Both the position numbers and the translations under genes were made by a program. The notes beneath the pieces were generated by a model, which worked only from the letters and a program-made list of their open reading frames with translations, made no database searches and was not told where the DNA came from. This document shows, one piece after another, positions 31,212 to 43,269 of a stretch of 64,000 nt of DNA; the stretch's first letter is position 1; each line of letters begins with the position of its first letter. Source of the stretch: Monocercomonoides exilis (taxonomy: Eukaryota; Preaxostyla; Oxymonadida; Polymastigidae); assembly GCA_001643675.2 (NCBI GenBank), contig LSRY02000006.1, positions 374,501-438,500 of the forward strand. The letters run 5' to 3'.

Positions 31212-34200
31212 ATGGCAGCGACAATTCACGAGGATAAATCTACTAAAAAAGGTGGAAAGAATTGTCAAAAAAGGTCTGATGTATATTGTCCTGATTTTGT
31301 GACTGATACAAAGTCAGGAATTCGTTATCAGCGTGGTTCTGTTCTTGGGAAAGGAGGGTTTATAAAGATAATATTTTCATTATTTGTTTAATGTAATGTA
31401 ATATATATTAAAAGATTTGCACAAGTTTTTGAGTTTGTTGATACAAATACATGTGAAATTTTTGCCGGAAAAGTTATTTCAAAGCAATCACTGATAAAAC
31501 CAAGATCAAAACAAAAATTTGATTCTGAGGTTTTGATTAATAAATCTGTAATGCACCCAAATATTGTTAGATTCTATAATTGCTTCGAAGATGAAAATAA
31601 CATGTATTTGGTCATGGAATTGTGCAAGCATAGAGTTTGTTTTGTTCACTTCAATGCAATTTCTCCTAAAGCTTATTTACGATTGTTTTTAAAGACTTTA
31701 CATGATCTTTTGAAAAAGCACAAACGGATATCAGAGAACGAAGCACGACCTATTATTCTTCAAATAGCAAATGGGATATCTTATCTTCATTCAAAAAACA
31801 TCATCCATAGAGATTTAAAATTGGGAAATATTTTTCTTTCTTCGCAAAACCAATGTAAAATTGGTGATTTTGGATTAGCCGCACAATTGATGCATTTCAA
31901 TGAACGAAGAAGAACCATATGCGGAACACCGAATTACATCGCACCTGAAGTCCTGACTCGCGGGCGCATTACGAAGGAAATGAAAGAAAAGATGAAAGAA
32001 TATGAAAAAGAAGATATTGAATTCGTTAATGCAAGTGATGATGGCCTGAAAGAAGGTGATGAAAATGTTTGTGAAGAAGCAGAGACTTCACAGTCTTCTA
32101 ATTCTCCACCAGGTCATTCGTTTCCTGTTGATATTTGGTCATTGGGCGTGATTTTATACGTTCTTCTAATCGGAAAGCCTCCATTTCAGGAAAAAACAGT
32201 GGAGGAAACTTATTCCAGAATCAAGCGTGGAGATGTGAATTTCGAGACAGAGCCGCCCCTCGGCACAGACGTGAAGAAGCTCCTTAAAGGGATGCTTCTG
32301 GTGGATCCTTCGAGGCGATTAACGATAGGGCAGGTGCTTGACAGCCATTGGCTCAAAGAAGAAGCGATGATTGCAGAGAAAAATGAGAAATTGAGGCATA
32401 AAAGGCAAAGTCAAGTGTCACCGAGAACGCAGGATGTTTCTTCAAATAGTGCTGAAAGGACTAGGGATATGTACAGGTTTATTAATGAAAGCGGATCTGC
32501 TCGGACTGCTGCAATTGCTAATTCTTCTTCTTCTTCTTCTTTGCCTTCAACATCAGATGGCCAATTACAAAAAACGAAAAATCAATCACCTTCAGAATTT
32601 CCTCTTCAAACAGCCGAATGCGAACAAAATCAAACATCAGCGCCTATCACACAGAACTTATTAACCTTTAAAACTCCTCATGAACGTGTTTCAAGGGAGC
32701 TGTCAATTTCTTCTGGCAACAATGAAGCAATCACAAAATCTTCGTCTTCTTCCAACTTTCCTTCTCTTCCTTCTCTTCCCCTTGTTTCACATGAAGAGAA
32801 GCTTAGCATTCAATCTTCTGCTTTGACTTCTAAATCGCCTGTTCTGATTGGATCAGCCGTGGAAAACAGAAAATATTCAAAAGAAAGAGCTCATTCTGCG
32901 CCTCGCCAGCGGACGAGGGAGTCTGAAGAGCAGAGTGGCCTGACACGGAATGGAAGTGCTGGTTTGTATTCGAGAAAGTCCAATGCCGAAGTTGTGACAT
33001 CAAATTCAGCAGCGCAGCAGAAAGCTGGTGGCTTTGCTTCTACTGCTTCTTCTTCAACTTCTTCTTCTTCTTCCACATTTCAGTCAACTCCTGCAGTATC
33101 ACCATTGTCTGAGCTTCCTTTGCCTCCGCTTCCGCACACAAATTCTCAATCACAGCTGCATCCAGCAACATTCCCGCTTCTTCAAAAACCTCCTCTTCCT
33201 CCATCTCAGCGCCTGTCTTTGCCGCTTCACGTCAAAAGAAACACATCTCCTTCTCCATTTGCATTCACTCCGCAGCAGCTTTCGCAGGAAAAGCTGATAT
33301 CTCCTCGCAGTCTGTCATCGTCATCATCATCATCATCATCATCATCTTCTTCTTCTTCTTCTTCTTCTTCTTTAGCGGCAGGCAAGTCCTCCTCAAACTC
33401 TCTCATGTGTCTGTCTCAGATGTCACAACTGTCTGTTATTTCGGAGTCTGGACTCGTTCTAAACACACGAGACTGCGCATTTCTTGCCTCGTCAGCTGCA
33501 GAAGATGAGTCAGAAGAGGAGGAAAGGAAAAGCAAAAGTGAGAAAAGTGATGAAGATGAAGGGAGTTCTGAACAGTTCGCTAAGCAAAACAAGCAAAAAG
33601 AGAAGGAAGTGGAAATTCAAGTGGAAACGATGTTTTATGAGAGAAAAAATCAAACAACTGAAATTGAGAAGGAGGCATCTTCTTCAAATGTGAAAGCTAT
33701 GGAGTTAAAAGAAAAGAGCAGCCAAATTCATAATGATGTTCAATCTGATACTGCAAAGAAATGTTCTGAGTGTATTCTTCAACAAGATTTGGATGAGGAA
33801 GTATTTGTTAATGAAAAAATGACTGGTGAATCGACAGAAAGATCGAGTGGAATAACAAAAGTCGAAGAAGAACAAAGTGAAAAAAACGCAACTAAGATTT
33901 CTGGAACAAAAACAAAAGAACAAACACAAAACAACAGTGATAGTTCAAATGAGTCATCGTTCATTCGATTCTTGAAGGAGAGGAGAAAGAAGAGGGAAGA
34001 TCTTCGAGAAGATGCCAAACAGGAAAAATCAATCAAAACAAGGAAAGAAGACATTTTTGGAAATGATGCTGAAATGAATGAAAGGAAATCTTCTGATTCT
34101 TCGAAAGAGAAAGAGAAAGAGAAAGAGAAAGAGAAAGAGAAAGAGAAAGAGAAAGAGAACTGTTCAAAGCGACTTTCTTTGAAAGGAAAAGAGGATGAAC

Positions 34201-37200
34201 ACAACCAAGACTCAGAACAATGGACGCTTCTTTCGCGCTCCTCGAAGGATCTGTCTGCAACTGCTTCAACACTTTCATCATCATCATCTTCTTCCTCCTC
34301 TTCTTCTTCCTCTTCATCTTCCTCTTCATCTTCACCATCGCCATCAGTCCATTCTTCAATCTCCATTGGAACTTATTCACATCCAGTCGATTCTTACCCT
34401 CTTCCAAGCTCTACCCCTTTCAACAATCCACCTTCTCCAACGCTTTCTGCTTCCCCCTCAGTTCATTCGCTGCACATTCAGAAAGAGAAAGAAGGTTGTT
34501 TTATGAGTGCTGATGGCTCATCATCATCATCATCATCGTTGGTTTCTTCTGTTTCTGGTGAGTCTTCTCAATCAGAACAATTGACTCACAAGATGAAAGG
34601 AAGATCTGAAAAGAGGGAAAGAAAGGTGCACAAAAATAAGGTTGATGGAAAGGAAAGAAACAAAGGAAAAGAAATAAACGCCTTAACGGTTCTTTCGCCG
34701 CCACTTGAGAATTCGAATGTTGAGCAGAAAATATCTCAGCTGTCGATCAATTCTCATTCAAAAACAAATTTAACAGTTTTTTCATCAACTGAAACAGCTC
34801 CAAAACAATCACAAAATTCTGCTCAATCTGATTCTTCTCCACAACACCTGCTTTCTAAGCCTCTTAGCATTTCATCATCATTATCATCATCATCATTATC
34901 ATCATCATCATCATCTTCTTCTTCTTCTTCTTCTTCTTCTTCTTCTTCTTCTTCTTCAACAAGTGTATTTGATAGCAAAAGTATTCAATCATTTCATCCT
35001 TCACTTCACGCTGACCTTACCATTCCTCTTTCTCTTCCTCTTCCCCCTCCTCCGCCTCCACTTCATCTTCCTCCGCTGCATCTTTCTGAGGCGCTGTCGC
35101 CAACTTCTGCCATTTCGCTGCCTTTTCCCGACTCTTCGTCTGCTGTTCAGCTGAAAAAAGATATTTTTGAGCAAAGTTCATTGAAAGCTGAAGGCAATCT
35201 GTTGCCTTCTTCGAGTTTGTACTCAAATAGAACAATCGAACAAAATGGAATTGCATTGAAATCTCAACCACTTCAATCTGAAAAGACATTTGTCGCTTCA
35301 ACTTCAAAAGCAGCTTCAAAAGCAGATAAATTGCCTTCTTCTTCTTCTTCTTCTTCTTCTTCTTCTTCTTCTTCTTCTTCTTCAACTTGTATCATTTCGC
35401 CTTCACTTCAGATGCCAGCATCCCACACTTCATCTTCAAACACATCTCATCACAAATCATCTGTCACATTCACTTCTCAAAGAAAAGATTTGCTTTCACT
35501 TCGTGATTGCTTAAAAGTCAGCCTCAATCTTCTGATTAGCTCTATTCGAAACTTCTTCATTTCAAAAGACCCTTCTTTGCGTCTTCAGACTCCCACTGCT
35601 CCCATTTCATCCCCTTTTGACATGCACTCTTCATCTTCCATTTCAAACAATTTCACATCTTCTCATACATCATCTTCTTCATATCAGCATCAGTCATTCA
35701 TTACTGCATCTGCTTCTTTCTCTTCTTCTTCTTCTTCCTCCTCCTCCTCCTCTTCTATTTCTTCACCAACCAGAGTCGTTGCCTGGTTAGATGAAACTTC
35801 CACCACTGGTTTTGTGTGGTGGCTGAGCGACGGTTCATTCGGTGTGCTGTTCAATGACAACACAACAATGCTGATTTCAGGCGACTCCTCTCAAACATCC
35901 AAACAGAAGGACAAAAAGAGAGGTATTTCAAATAGCACCAATAAATCTACATCGAATACAGGAAGTGATCAGTCATTTGACACGCTGTTTCCTCCTTCGC
36001 TTGCATCGAAAAGGAACATTTTATTTGCCTCTGTCAGTTCTTGTTTGCTTCAGCAGCTGCAAAGCCAGTCTGTTGATCATCGATTGACAAGAGTGTGTTC
36101 GTCTGATCCAGAAATGGCAGAGAAAATCAAAAAGCTGAAGGAGATGTACAAAAGAGGATCTGAGCAGCAGCATGTCAGCTCGCAACAGAACTCGAAGAAG
36201 GAATTGAATTATGAAGAGGATGATGAGGAAGAAGAGGAGAGGGAAGAAGATGAGGAAGAAAGCGGAGAACGAGTTGATAATCCATCGGGAAAGGGTGATG
36301 GAACGGAAGGCAATGTGTATTCAAATGAGTTGGCAGACACTTCCACAGCGATTTTTGTTGTGAAATGGTTCAGAACGAAACAAGGAATTGTGATGATTTT
36401 GTCGAATGGAACAGTCCAAGTCAATTTCTTTGACCACAAAAAAATTGTTCTGTCTTTGAATGATCCAATTGAAATAGCATGTCCTTCTCCTTCTCCTTCT
36501 GTGAAATTTGATTCTGCTCAATCTCCTATTTCATCAGAAGAAGAACAATACGCTGTTTCAGCTTCCTCTCCAAATGCCAATCTCCCTTCTGTTTGCTTGT
36601 CTTCGCTTCCTGCCATGTTTATCAACGGCTCAGAAGGCCTGACGCTTCCTCTGCCTCAGCTTGTGGATGCTATCGCTGGCTCATCTTCGACTGCACTTTT
36701 TTCTCCTCCCTCTCAAATTCACAGCCCAACCACGTTTTCAATTGTGGCACTCAATGAAAAAAGTCCTCTTATGTCTTCGTCATCTCCACTTTTGTCGCCT
36801 TCGCTGTCTCCTCAGCCTGCTGCTTCACCATCGTCTTTAAATGGTTCATTGTCATCATCTTCTTCCTCCTCCTCCTCCTCTTCTTCTTCTTCTTCCAAAT
36901 CTCTTTTGTCCAACACATTCCGCTCTTCTCTTTCTTCAACTCTTCTTTCGCAGATTCTGGACAACTCCTCAAAGGTCTTCCCATCTGAGCTCTATCGCTC
37001 GCTCATTCACTCAGCACCTCCTTTTGTTCGGAGACTCGAATTCGTCCGACAGCAGCTTTTGGCAGTGCTGTCTGATACAAACATGAAATTGGATCAGAAA
37101 ACACACAAAGAAGCTAAAAATGACTCAGGAAATGAAAAAATGCATAATCAGTCTGCAAAACAATTGGATATTCCTGTGAAAGATAAAGGAGGAGAAAAAG

Positions 37201-38084
37201 AAAATGAAACAATAAGAATATTCGCTCGAAGTGACAGCAAGTTGGATCAAATAAGCGCAAATGTCAAAGAGCCTGCACAAAAACTGGATTATGAGCAGAC
37301 ACATGACTCATTTGCAGCAAGATCAACACAAAAGTTGCCTGAATCTCATTCACAGAAGTCACTTTCTCCGCCTTTGCAACCTTCAACTTTTCTTCCTCCG
37401 CCTCCTCCCCCTCCCCGCCGCCATCGTTCTCATTATTTGGTGAGAGAGAAAAGCAGCCAACAGCTTTCTTCAGACCAGCTATATACTTCTGATCATAAGC
37501 ATTCAGTATCACTTACTTCATCGAGTGTGAACTTGCATTCTTATTCTTCTCCTCCAGAAGACAATGATGAGCTTCAGAAAGTCCACCATCATAAAGCATC
37601 ATCACGTGAAAGAAAGGCATCTGAATTGTCTGATTTGAAAGGTCGTGTTTCTAATGAAAAAAGAAAAGTTCGATTTCATGACGAAAAGTATGATGATGAT
37701 GATGATGATGGCAAATACGAATCCTTTGGGCGAAAGCACCGCAATCATATTTTCACCCACCATAAATCTGAAGAGGAAAGAAGAACAAGAAAACAAAGTG
37801 AGGATTGTGATAGCGATGATCAAATTGAAAGAAGCTCCATCAGAAAATCAGAAAGAGAGGCCAAACACAAATCAAGTGAAAATTCTTTAAAGCACATTAA
37901 AAGGCAAAGAAGCGAATTATCAGAGAGAATTGAGCATTCTGAAAGGGAGCATCATTCCCATCGAAGAAGCACGCATAGCTCTCATCATCACAGCGCTATA
38001 AAGGATGATGCAGATGATAGCATACATTTGAAAGCAGATTTACACACTCGAGTTCATTCATATGCAAAGTACAAAGATTATTGA
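31212..38084 (+). CDS. PLK: Giant Polo-like kinase (PLK), three exons
   Basis: Exons 31212-31357, 31415-31634 and 31695-38084 give 2,251 residues. Intron 1 (57 bp, GTTTAT...AAAAG, phase 2) joins LGKGG to FAQVFEFV. Intron 2 (60 bp, GTTTGT...TTAAAG, phase 0) is in frame and free of stops, but removing it restores ELCKHRTLHDLLKKHKR, the PLK pattern. The kinase domain has a P-loop GKGGF, the lysine in FAGKVISK, HRDLKLGN (H160), DFG (D180) and the activation segment RRTICGTPNYIAPEV with the conserved Thr near 196. About 50 extra residues lie between APE and VDIWSLG. Polo box 1 is at about 1480-1525 (AWLDETSTTGFVWWLSDGS, GVLFND) and polo box 2 at about 1673-1722 (VKWFRTKQGI, LSNGTVQVNFFD), followed by RLEFVRQQLLAVL, as in PLK1. 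PLKs control mitotic entry, basal body and spindle functions. About 1,200 residues of Ser-rich linker make it far longer than the usual 600 or so. Confidence 0.93.
34103..34158 (+). repeat. (GAAAGA)n hexamer array coding for Lys-Glu repeats in the PLK gene
   Basis: About nine near-perfect units of the hexamer encode an alternating KE stretch in the linker between the kinase domain and the polo boxes. Serine homopolymers encoded by TCA/TCT/TCC occur nearby at about 33,316-33,372, 34,268-34,335, 34,871-34,956, 35,336-35,384, 35,719-35,758 and 36,850-36,897. Confidence 0.85.
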
Positions 38085-38282
38085 TTTTTTATAATAAAAA
38101 TTTTGAATAAGCTAAATCAGCGATAAATTGTATTGAATTGTTTTATAAATTATAAAAAACATAAAATTTTTATTTTTATTGAAGAATCGATAATATTTCA
38201 TTATTTAATGACATTTCCAATCATTATTCTTTGATCTTGTGATCCCTTCATACTTGTTTGAAAGTTTAAAAAATAAAACTTA

Positions 38283-40877
38283 ATGTCTCATAGCTCTGGA
38301 AGCCGTAACATAAGGTTGCATAAAGCTTTAGATCGTCTTATTATATATTCTTTTAATGAATTTAGAAATTTTTCTTCAGAAAATGAAGAGAACAAAGATA
38401 AAGAAATGGATATTCTAAATTCATATTATTACAAACTTGATAAATTAACAGAGGAACGTTTGCTCACAGAAAGAGAACAAAATTATAATTTGGTTTGCTT
38501 TGTTATTTTCATATCCTTTTTATTATTGCAACTTCTTCTTTTTTAAATTATTAGACAATTGCACTTTTAATTAACATTGGTCTTCAAACAATGAAAGTTT
38601 ATGGAGATACATCGGTCGAGTGGTGTTCTGCAACATTGAATATCTCTTCTTATTATATCAATGTTGGAAATACTCAAGCTGCATTAAAACTATGGTATTT
38701 ATTATTTCTTTGTATTTCTGTTTCATTACCAAGTCATTTTTAATTCTTTAGCAATAATTTGGGACAATTGATAATAGAAAATAGAAATAACCCTCGTTTT
38801 GGATTGCTTTTACCGACTCTCTATTTTTCTCTTTATTTAATAAAAACAAAGGAATATCTCGATATGAAAAAGTACAGAGGACAAGGTTAATTTATTTGTA
38901 ATTTTTTTTAAATATTCTAATTCGCTTTTTTTGAACAGTTATGTACCCAACATCTGCTATACCACTTGCAAAGCCAGAAAAGCCTGGTTATAATTCTCCT
39001 CCTCTTCATCAGTTGTACACAGCCAATCATAAAGGAAAATTGGCTTTTCAAGACAAAATTGTAGGAAGTTCATTGCCACCAAAAGGATTCACAAATGAGA
39101 GCAGTGGGGACCATGATGCCGACTGTATTATTCATGAAGAACGAGAAAGGAGAAGAGCACTGATTCGAAAATACGAATCAGAACGGCAAAGAGATGGAAG
39201 CGCAAATTTTTCAAGAGGATACGATGCGAACGAAAATCAGAAAGAGATGAAGAGAGAATCATTATTTAGCAAGCATCAAAAGATGGTTCAAGAAGAAAGA
39301 GAGAAGGAGCTGTTTGAATCTCGCCAAAAGAAGATCGAAGAAGAAAGAGAGAAAATATTTGAAATGGCAAAAGATGCATCAGATGCAAAAAATGATGCTG
39401 ATGAATATTGGAGTCTTGCAATGGAGATGGCAATAACTGAATGCAAGTTTCCACCAATCAGGATTTTGTCTGTAAAGGATCTGAAAGAAAAGGCAGGTGA
39501 CACAATCAACTTCTTCTTTGGGGATTCGAACGCAAAAATCAAAAGGACAAGTGAAAAAAGTATTTCTCCGTCTCTTTTTTTGTCTTCATCGTCTGCGGAC
39601 TCTTCGTTTACGCCAGTGCACATTACATTTCCGCCTGCTGTTTTGGCTGAATATCACAACATCCCTGCATTGCTCTGTAAAATGAAGGCGCAACAGATGA
39701 GAAAAGATGAAGCAAAAGAAGATGATAACGATGATTCAAATGAAGAAAAAGCTACTGAAGGAGATGAAGAAGACGAATCCAAGCCAACAAGCGTTTCATT
39801 CTACAACAAGTCGCTTGGATGGCTCTTCCAGTCTCTTCTTTTGCAAGAGCTTGCAGCGAAGAAAAGATGGAGCGACTATGCAGACACGCTCACTCTTATC
39901 GGGCAGGTTATGGAAGAGATGGGAAGGATGGACGAAGCTGAGGAATATCTTCGAGAAGCCTACGAATGCCTTGTTGAGGTATGTATTTTTTCTCTTTTAA
40001 AGATGGCACGTTAATTGTCTTTTTTATTTTTTTTTTAACTTATTCAATTTTCATATTCTTTCGCTGCTATTCATAATTATTTGAATTTTCAATTTTAGAA
40101 ATACACACCAATTAGTGTCAGAACACTTTCAGCCGCAACTTTGCTGTGTCAGCATCTTGTTTCAAAAGGAGTTGTCGAAGAGGTTTTTGCTATTGCTTCA
40201 ATATATTCGCAAATAATCTTTTCAACATGATTATCCATTTATATTTCGTTGTTGTTATTTTCCTTTATTGCTTGCATGACATCTTTTAGGCCTTTCATTT
40301 GCTTGGCAATGCAATTGCTGCCTTTGAAGAAGAGGAGCAAATGCTGCCAATACCAGCGCTCACCAGAGCTCTTCGTGTGTATACTTCGATTCTTCTCCAT
40401 CAAAAGCAGTTTGAGATGGCTGAGCTAACAGCACGAAGGGTGATTCAGGAAGAAAAAATGATTGGAGACATCCAAAGAGAAGATGAAGGGAACGATGAAA
40501 AAGAAGGAAATGAGAAAGAGAATAAAATAGAACGTGAGAAAAAAGCTGAATCTTCATCGTATTCGCTGAAGAAGTCAATTGTTGATGTTGCACCTTTGAA
40601 TGAAGATCATCCTTTGTGTCGTGTGGCTGACGGATACAAAATGTTGGGGAGAGCCTTTTATGGACAGGAGAGATATACAGAAGCTCGAAAAGCGTTTCAA
40701 AGATCGAAAAGATTTTACTCAAGAATTTTAGGAAAAGATGCAATCGTTGTACAGAAAATTGAAGAAATAATTCAATGCTTAGCGGCTATGTTTGTTGAAT
40801 GTTGGACTCAAACAGAAGATGTTGATGAAGAAACGCTTTATGATGCATACGGAAGTCAAAATGCAGGGTTTGATTGA
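38283..40877 (+). CDS. TPR-like repeat protein, six exons
   Basis: Exons 38283-38492, 38555-38694, 38752-38885, 38939-39978, 40099-40182 and 40290-40877 join in frame to 731 residues. Introns are 62, 57, 53, 120 and 107 bp. The start is ATG with MSHSSGSRNIRLHKALD. Helical pairs resembling tetratricopeptide repeats occur at the N-terminus (ALLINIGLQTMKVYGD, SSYYINVGNTQAALKL, NNLGQLIIE) and C-terminus (LTLIGQVMEEMGRMDEAEEY, TSILLHQKQFEMAELTARRV, YKMLGRAFYGQERYTEARKA). The middle is charged and probably coiled-coil (EEREKELFESRQKKIEEERE), with an acidic insert near 39,700-39,780. TPR proteins are scaffolds, and in flagellates many serve cilia or transport, but no specific family is recognised. 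The 3' end is clear; the exon joins rest on frame and GT/AG alone. Confidence 0.8.
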
Positions 40878-41678
40878 ACGAAGATAAAAAAGATGTTTTG
40901 GATTGTACGCCTTTATTCACTGATACGCGCAAAATGATGCAACCCCTGGAATGTTCATCATTGCTTTGACGCAATAATTCAAAATGAATAATTGCAGCAG
41001 TTGCAATTTGAAAGAATATCCACATGAAGCAGATCACAGTTACAAATATTCCTAATTGGGTTCAATAGTTTAAGAAATTTTTTTCTCTTCCAGTATCAAT
41101 GAAATCCTGTTTTTTTTATCCTGAAATCTTTTTAATAAATGTTTTAGAAATACTTATAAGCCAGAAATAGGCATTATTATCGTAGTGTTTTTTTTTATTT
41201 TATCTGTGAAAATGATTTCTTTTTTTATTAAAACATCAAAGCAAGTTTCACGTGGCTGGTTTAAATACAATTTAATATTACTTAATTTCAATCTTTTAAT
41301 TTTATTAAAATAGTTAGAAAAATGAAGAAATGCTCATACCATTTTATGATAAATAAGAAAATCCAAATCATGATAAGAAATCTTCCTGCAAGGTGAAAAT
41401 GTCTTATTTAAAATACATCTTCAAATGTTCCTTTGATTTTTTTCAAAAAAATATTCGTAAATATCAAATAAAATCATTATTGATATATATTAACCATTAC
41501 GCGAGAATTACTCATATAAATGGCTCTAATGTAACGCAAGTTCAAAAACAAATAAAAATGTTCAATAAAAACGGTGGATCGATTCGAATAGAGAGATGAT
41601 CAAATCAAACATGGGCCAGAAAATCAAAGAAACGATAAATAAAACAATCCACCAAAAAATAATATCTGGCGCATTTAT
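40878..41678. other. AT-rich intergenic region
   Basis: About 800 bp between convergent genes. A 68-codon plus-strand frame at 41,393-41,599 is AT-driven and has no supporting feature. Nothing else is seen. Confidence 0.55.
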
Positions 41679-41906
41679 TTATGCACCTTGGATGACGACC
41701 TGCTCGTTTTCAAATTTGATTTCTGGGGCAGTGTAGAATTTGCGTTCAAGCTGAATCTTCATTGGACCTTCAGCATTACTCTGGCGATGTTGTGCACGAG
41801 CCTTTTGGACGATAACAGAGAGGTCTTCACCAACTGGAATTTCTTCCTCTTCGGGAACTTCTTCGCAAAATAGATATGAAGTAAGTGCAAGAATCAAGCA
41901 AAACAT
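41679..41906 (-). CDS. Small secreted protein of 75 residues
   Basis: Runs from an ATG at 41906 to TAA. The N-terminus FCLILALTSYLFC is a convincing signal peptide, followed by an acidic stretch EEVPEEEEIPVGED and a mixed charged part ending KFENEQVVIQGA. The interior is amphipathic with no further cysteines. Base composition is more GC-rich than the surrounding DNA, which supports coding. No homolog is recognised; it could be a secreted or lumenal peptide, or the last exon of a longer gene if an acceptor lies upstream. Confidence 0.55.
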   Translation of the reverse strand: MFCLILALTSYLFCEEVPEEEEIPVGEDLSVIVQKARAQHRQSNAEGPMKIQLERKFYTAPEIKFENEQVVIQGA

Positions 41907-42730
41907 TTTTTCCTAAAATTCAAGTGAAACAGCAAAAAATATAACCCTTAATTTCGAAATGCCAACATTCAGATCAAAAATGAACAAAGAATGGAATATG
42001 ATAACTTTCTTTATTCAAATGTCCATTTATCATCTTTGAATAATAAATATAATATGTAGAGCGATGAAATTAAAAGAATGAGCTTATTGTTGATCTATTT
42101 TAAGAAAAACAAAAAGTTATCACTGATATGAAAAGGAAATTTTAAAAAAAAAAAATAAATAAATAAATAATAGAAACAAAAAAATAGTTGTGCAAAAAAC
42201 CTGAAAACAATTTGATAATTGTGATAATTGTCTGTAAATATTAATTTTGTCAACAAAAAAATAGACAATTCTATGGTTTAAGAAATCAAGAACACAATTA
42301 TCATTACAACATTTGAACTCAAGAAATAAAAGGTGAGTCAGAGCAATTTTGAAAAAACAAATAAAAAAATTGAAAACACTTATAATGCCTATTAGTTAAA
42401 GAAGATTTCATCTTGCAAAGTCAAGACAAAAATTGGATCTATTGAATCTAATAAAACTAATACGTAACTTGTTCCAGATTAATAAAAGGAAAGTGAAGGA
42501 AAATTCTTCAAGAAAATGTGTAATAATCACTTTACAGTAGTCATACATAGGAAAACAAGCAAATGCATCAACGAAAAAAAAAAAAAAAACAGTGGAAAAT
42601 TGCATATTGCATGTAAATTCTAAGGAAAATCAAACAGAGAGATAAATAGACGAAACATATGGAAAAGTAATAAGCAAAAGAAAGGCAGGAAGCAGGAGAA
42701 ATAAAGTAATATGTTTTTTTTGGGGGAGGA

Positions 42731-42781
42731 GGAGGAGAGAGAGAGAGAGAAAGAGAGAGAGAGAAAGAAAGAAAGAAAGAA
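42731..42781. repeat. GA/GAAA purine microsatellite
   Basis: A run of GAGAGAGA units grading into GAAAGAAAGAAA. Simple sequence with no gene. Confidence 0.8.
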
Positions 42782-43089
42782 AATGTTAAAGATAGACAAA
42801 AAGCAAAAAGAAATTATATATACGCATTTAGAAAGCAGAGCGAAGAATAGAAAGAAAGATACAAAGAAAAAAAAGAGAGAGAGAGAAAGAAATTATTTAT
42901 GAAGAGTCAGTTGTGAAGTGAAAGTGAGTATAGCATTCCCACAGGGAATGACACATTTGCTATTTAACGTGGTTATCTTCTAAAGAATCATAAAGCATTG
43001 TATGAATTGCCTAAATGCACAAACAAAAATGGGAAGTGGGGAAATGAAAGAAAAAGAGAAATAATGAAAATGAGAATGAAAAAAAGAAT

Positions 43090-43218
43090 TAGAGAGATTG
43101 AGATAGAGATAGAGATTGAGGGAGACAGAGAAAGACAGGGAGAGACAGACAGAGAGAGAGATAGAGAGATAGAGAGATAGAGAGATAGAGAGATAGAGAG
43201 ATAGAGAGAGAGATAGAT

Positions 43219-43263
<45 letters not shown>

Positions 43264-43264
43264 A
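43090..43264. repeat. GAGA/GATA microsatellite of about 175 bp
   Basis: Long array of GAGA with an 8-bp period GATAGAGA in the middle (about 43,157-43,212), then nearly pure GA to about 43,262. It starts about 6 bp after the stop codon of the minus-strand gene, so it would be transcribed in the 3' UTR as a CU-rich tract. Confidence 0.85.
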
Positions 43265-43269
43265 ACCGA

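Larger units (their letters stand above)
41907..43269. other. AT-rich intergenic region ending in purine microsatellites
   Basis: About 1.4 kb with A runs (about 42,140 and 42,570), a short AAAT/AATA array near 42,155-42,170, and purine microsatellites. A hairpin-capable CATTCCCACAGGGAATG is at about 42,935. No gene is supported. Confidence 0.55.

Noticed and set aside
33779-34366. Minus-strand frame of 195 codons rich in Glu and Ser-Phe repeats
   Set aside because: Antisense to Ser tracts and the GAAAGA array of the PLK gene.
41393-41599. Plus-strand frame of 68 codons in AT-rich DNA
   Set aside because: Lys/Ile/Asn/Phe composition is what random AT-rich DNA gives; no signal, domain or splice link.
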